64,000 nucleotides of DNA from an uncultured Acidobacteriia bacterium (lineage in GTDB: Bacteria; Acidobacteriota; Terriglobia; Bryobacterales; Bryobacteraceae), in NCBI GenBank assembly GCA_903909435.1, contig CAIVVT010000091.1, forward strand, positions 1-64,000, read 5' to 3'. Shown here in pieces: positions 63,212 to 64,000 of this stretch. The position numbers were made by a program, and so were the translations under genes. A model generated the notes under the pieces. That model was not told the DNA's origin and did no database searches. It saw nothing but the letters and a program-made list of their open reading frames with translations. Every line of letters begins with the position of its first letter. Position 1 is the stretch's first letter.

Positions 63212-63224
63212 ATGTGTTTGGGCG

Positions 63225-64000
63225 ATGCCGTTCTACGTCAATCTTCCGCAGGCCGCACTGGGCAGTGTTTTACTGGCCGTAGGCACCCTCGCAACACGAG
63301 CCGCGGCCCGGCACTTCTTCCAACCCCGGTGGTTGGAGCGGCTGCTCTCGCTGGGCACACTCGCATGGCTCGCCGTCTCGCTCGACCTGGGCCTGCCCGC
63401 CGAGCTGCACCAGCATTCGCCTTCAACCGTCTCCGTCTGGAGCAGCGCCATCGCCCTCTTCTGGGTAGGAATCTCGGCGGGAATAGCGGTGTTTCTACGC
63501 TTCCGCGCTCCTGCCCGCGCCTTCGACCCCAGCCGGCGGAGGCTTCTGACGGGCGCGGGAGCGACGGCGCTGGCGGCTCCACTGGCAGCGACCGGCTACG
63601 GCATGTACGTCGCCAACAGAACCCCGAAAGTCACTGAAATGAGCATTCCGGTGGCGGAACTCCACCCCGATCTGGAAGGGCTGCGGATCGTCCAGTTGAG
63701 CGACATTCACCTAAGCCCGTTCTTCAGCCGCGGCGATCTGTCGCGGGCGGTCAGCCTGGCCAACGAGACCCGGGCGCACATTGCCGTGGTGACGGGCGAC
63801 TTGATCTCCTCGGCCGCCGATCCGCTGGAGGACTGCATCCAGGAACTCCGCCGTCTGCGCAGCGTCGCTGGAACGCTGGGCTGTCTGGGCAACCATGAAG
63901 TCTACGCGAAGGCCGAAGACCTGGCCGAGCTGTTAGGCCGGAAGGCCGGCATCGAGTTCTTACGCGGCTCCGCCCGCCAACTCCGCTTCGGCCGGGCGGC
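63225..64000 (+). CDS. Membrane-anchored metallophosphoesterase, cut off at the window end
   Basis: The frame is open from ATG 63225 to the last base, so only the first 258 codons are visible. Three or so hydrophobic helices (about 10-100) precede a Tat-like linker (SRRRLLTGAG) and then the calcineurin-like phosphoesterase domain: Asp-His in VQLSDIHLSP, VVTGDLISS, and GCLGNHEVY. Proteins of this YkuE/YaeI-like type hydrolyse phospholipid or nucleotide-linked phosphates outside the membrane; UDP-diacylglucosamine or undecaprenyl-phosphate-type roles are possible but unproven. It is divergent from the Wza-like gene with its own sigma-54-like element. Confidence 0.82.
   Translation, partial: MPFYVNLPQAALGSVLLAVGTLATRAAARHFFQPRWLERLLSLGTLAWLAVSLDLGLPAELHQHSPSTVSVWSSAIALFWVGISAGIAVFLRFRAPARAFDPSRRRLLTGAGATALAAPLAATGYGMYVANRTPKVTEMSIPVAELHPDLEGLRIVQLSDIHLSPFFSRGDLSRAVSLANETRAHIAVVTGDLISSAADPLEDCIQELRRLRSVAGTLGCLGNHEVYAKAEDLAELLGRKAGIEFLRGSARQLRFGRA

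Noticed and set aside
38389-63224. PEP-CTERM/exosortase system, often linked to sigma-54-controlled EPS loci
   Set aside because: No exosortase-like membrane protein and no PEP-CTERM tail were found among the encoded proteins.

Overview
The window is high-GC bacterial chromosome with many short gene-to-gene overlaps (ATGA, GTGA, TTGA) and few Shine-Dalgarno sites. The gene content suggests an Acidobacteriota member, probably near Solibacter/Bryobacterales. It includes periplasmic Reg_prop hybrid kinases, Tat-exported Gfo/Idh and sugar-isomerase pairs, GH29 and six-hairpin glycosidases, and Lys-rich histone H1-like proteins. This is an inference from content and style; no marker gene (rRNA, rpoB) is present.

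Layout. 1-5.8 kb: exported six-hairpin glycosidase, DinB-like protein, LarE and an unknown protein. 6.2-10.7 kb: a large Reg_prop hybrid sensor kinase and a small response regulator. 10.8-15.4 kb (minus): a translationally coupled hydroxyproline catabolic operon (epimerase, three-part D-hydroxyproline dehydrogenase, DapA-type deaminase). 15.5-21.8 kb: a palindromic repeat, a PspC protein, a MauE-thioredoxin fusion divergent from an amidohydrolase, an Fe-S oxidoreductase and a zinc-ribbon protein. 22.1 kb: tRNA-Lys(CTT). 22.5-31.7 kb: fucosidase, Gfo/Idh plus sugar isomerase, acyl-CoA synthetase plus enoyl-CoA hydratase, a ferredoxin-methyltransferase fusion and an alpha/beta hydrolase. 31.9-35.1 kb: an H1-like protein, a structured non-coding stretch, and a divergent pair of damaged genes (frameshifted MFS transporter, nonsense-interrupted shikimate/quinate dehydrogenase). 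35.1-38.4 kb: M20 peptidase, then cytochrome b plus a molybdopterin enzyme.

38.7-63.2 kb is an exopolysaccharide (EPS) locus in two converging arms. The plus arm (38.7-48.7 kb) holds ten sugar-assembly genes: glycosyltransferases, acyltransferases and an FkbM methyltransferase. The minus arm (63.0-48.7 kb) holds Wza-like export, a Wzc-like chain-length protein, a polymerase/ligase, an exported glycosidase and a flippase. It continues without a break into a sigma-54 response regulator, an H-NOX nitric-oxide sensor and a giant hybrid kinase with an H-NOX-associated domain. A metallophosphoesterase, cut by the window edge, is divergent from the Wza-like gene.

The most interesting reading is a self-contained NO-sensing circuit controlling EPS. 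I find five GG-N10-GC (sigma-54, -24/-12) elements, each directly upstream of an EPS transcription unit or its divergent neighbour. The elements at 38655 and 42730 have identical spacing to their start codons. A repeated ACACC-TG motif lies upstream of the promoters as a candidate activator site. The chain H-NOX to hybrid kinase to sigma-54 activator to EPS is proposed from synteny and sequence, not demonstrated. Secondary findings are two divergent genes whose start codons share one CATG, recurrent leaderless-type promoters, and the adjacent broken genes at 33-34.3 kb.
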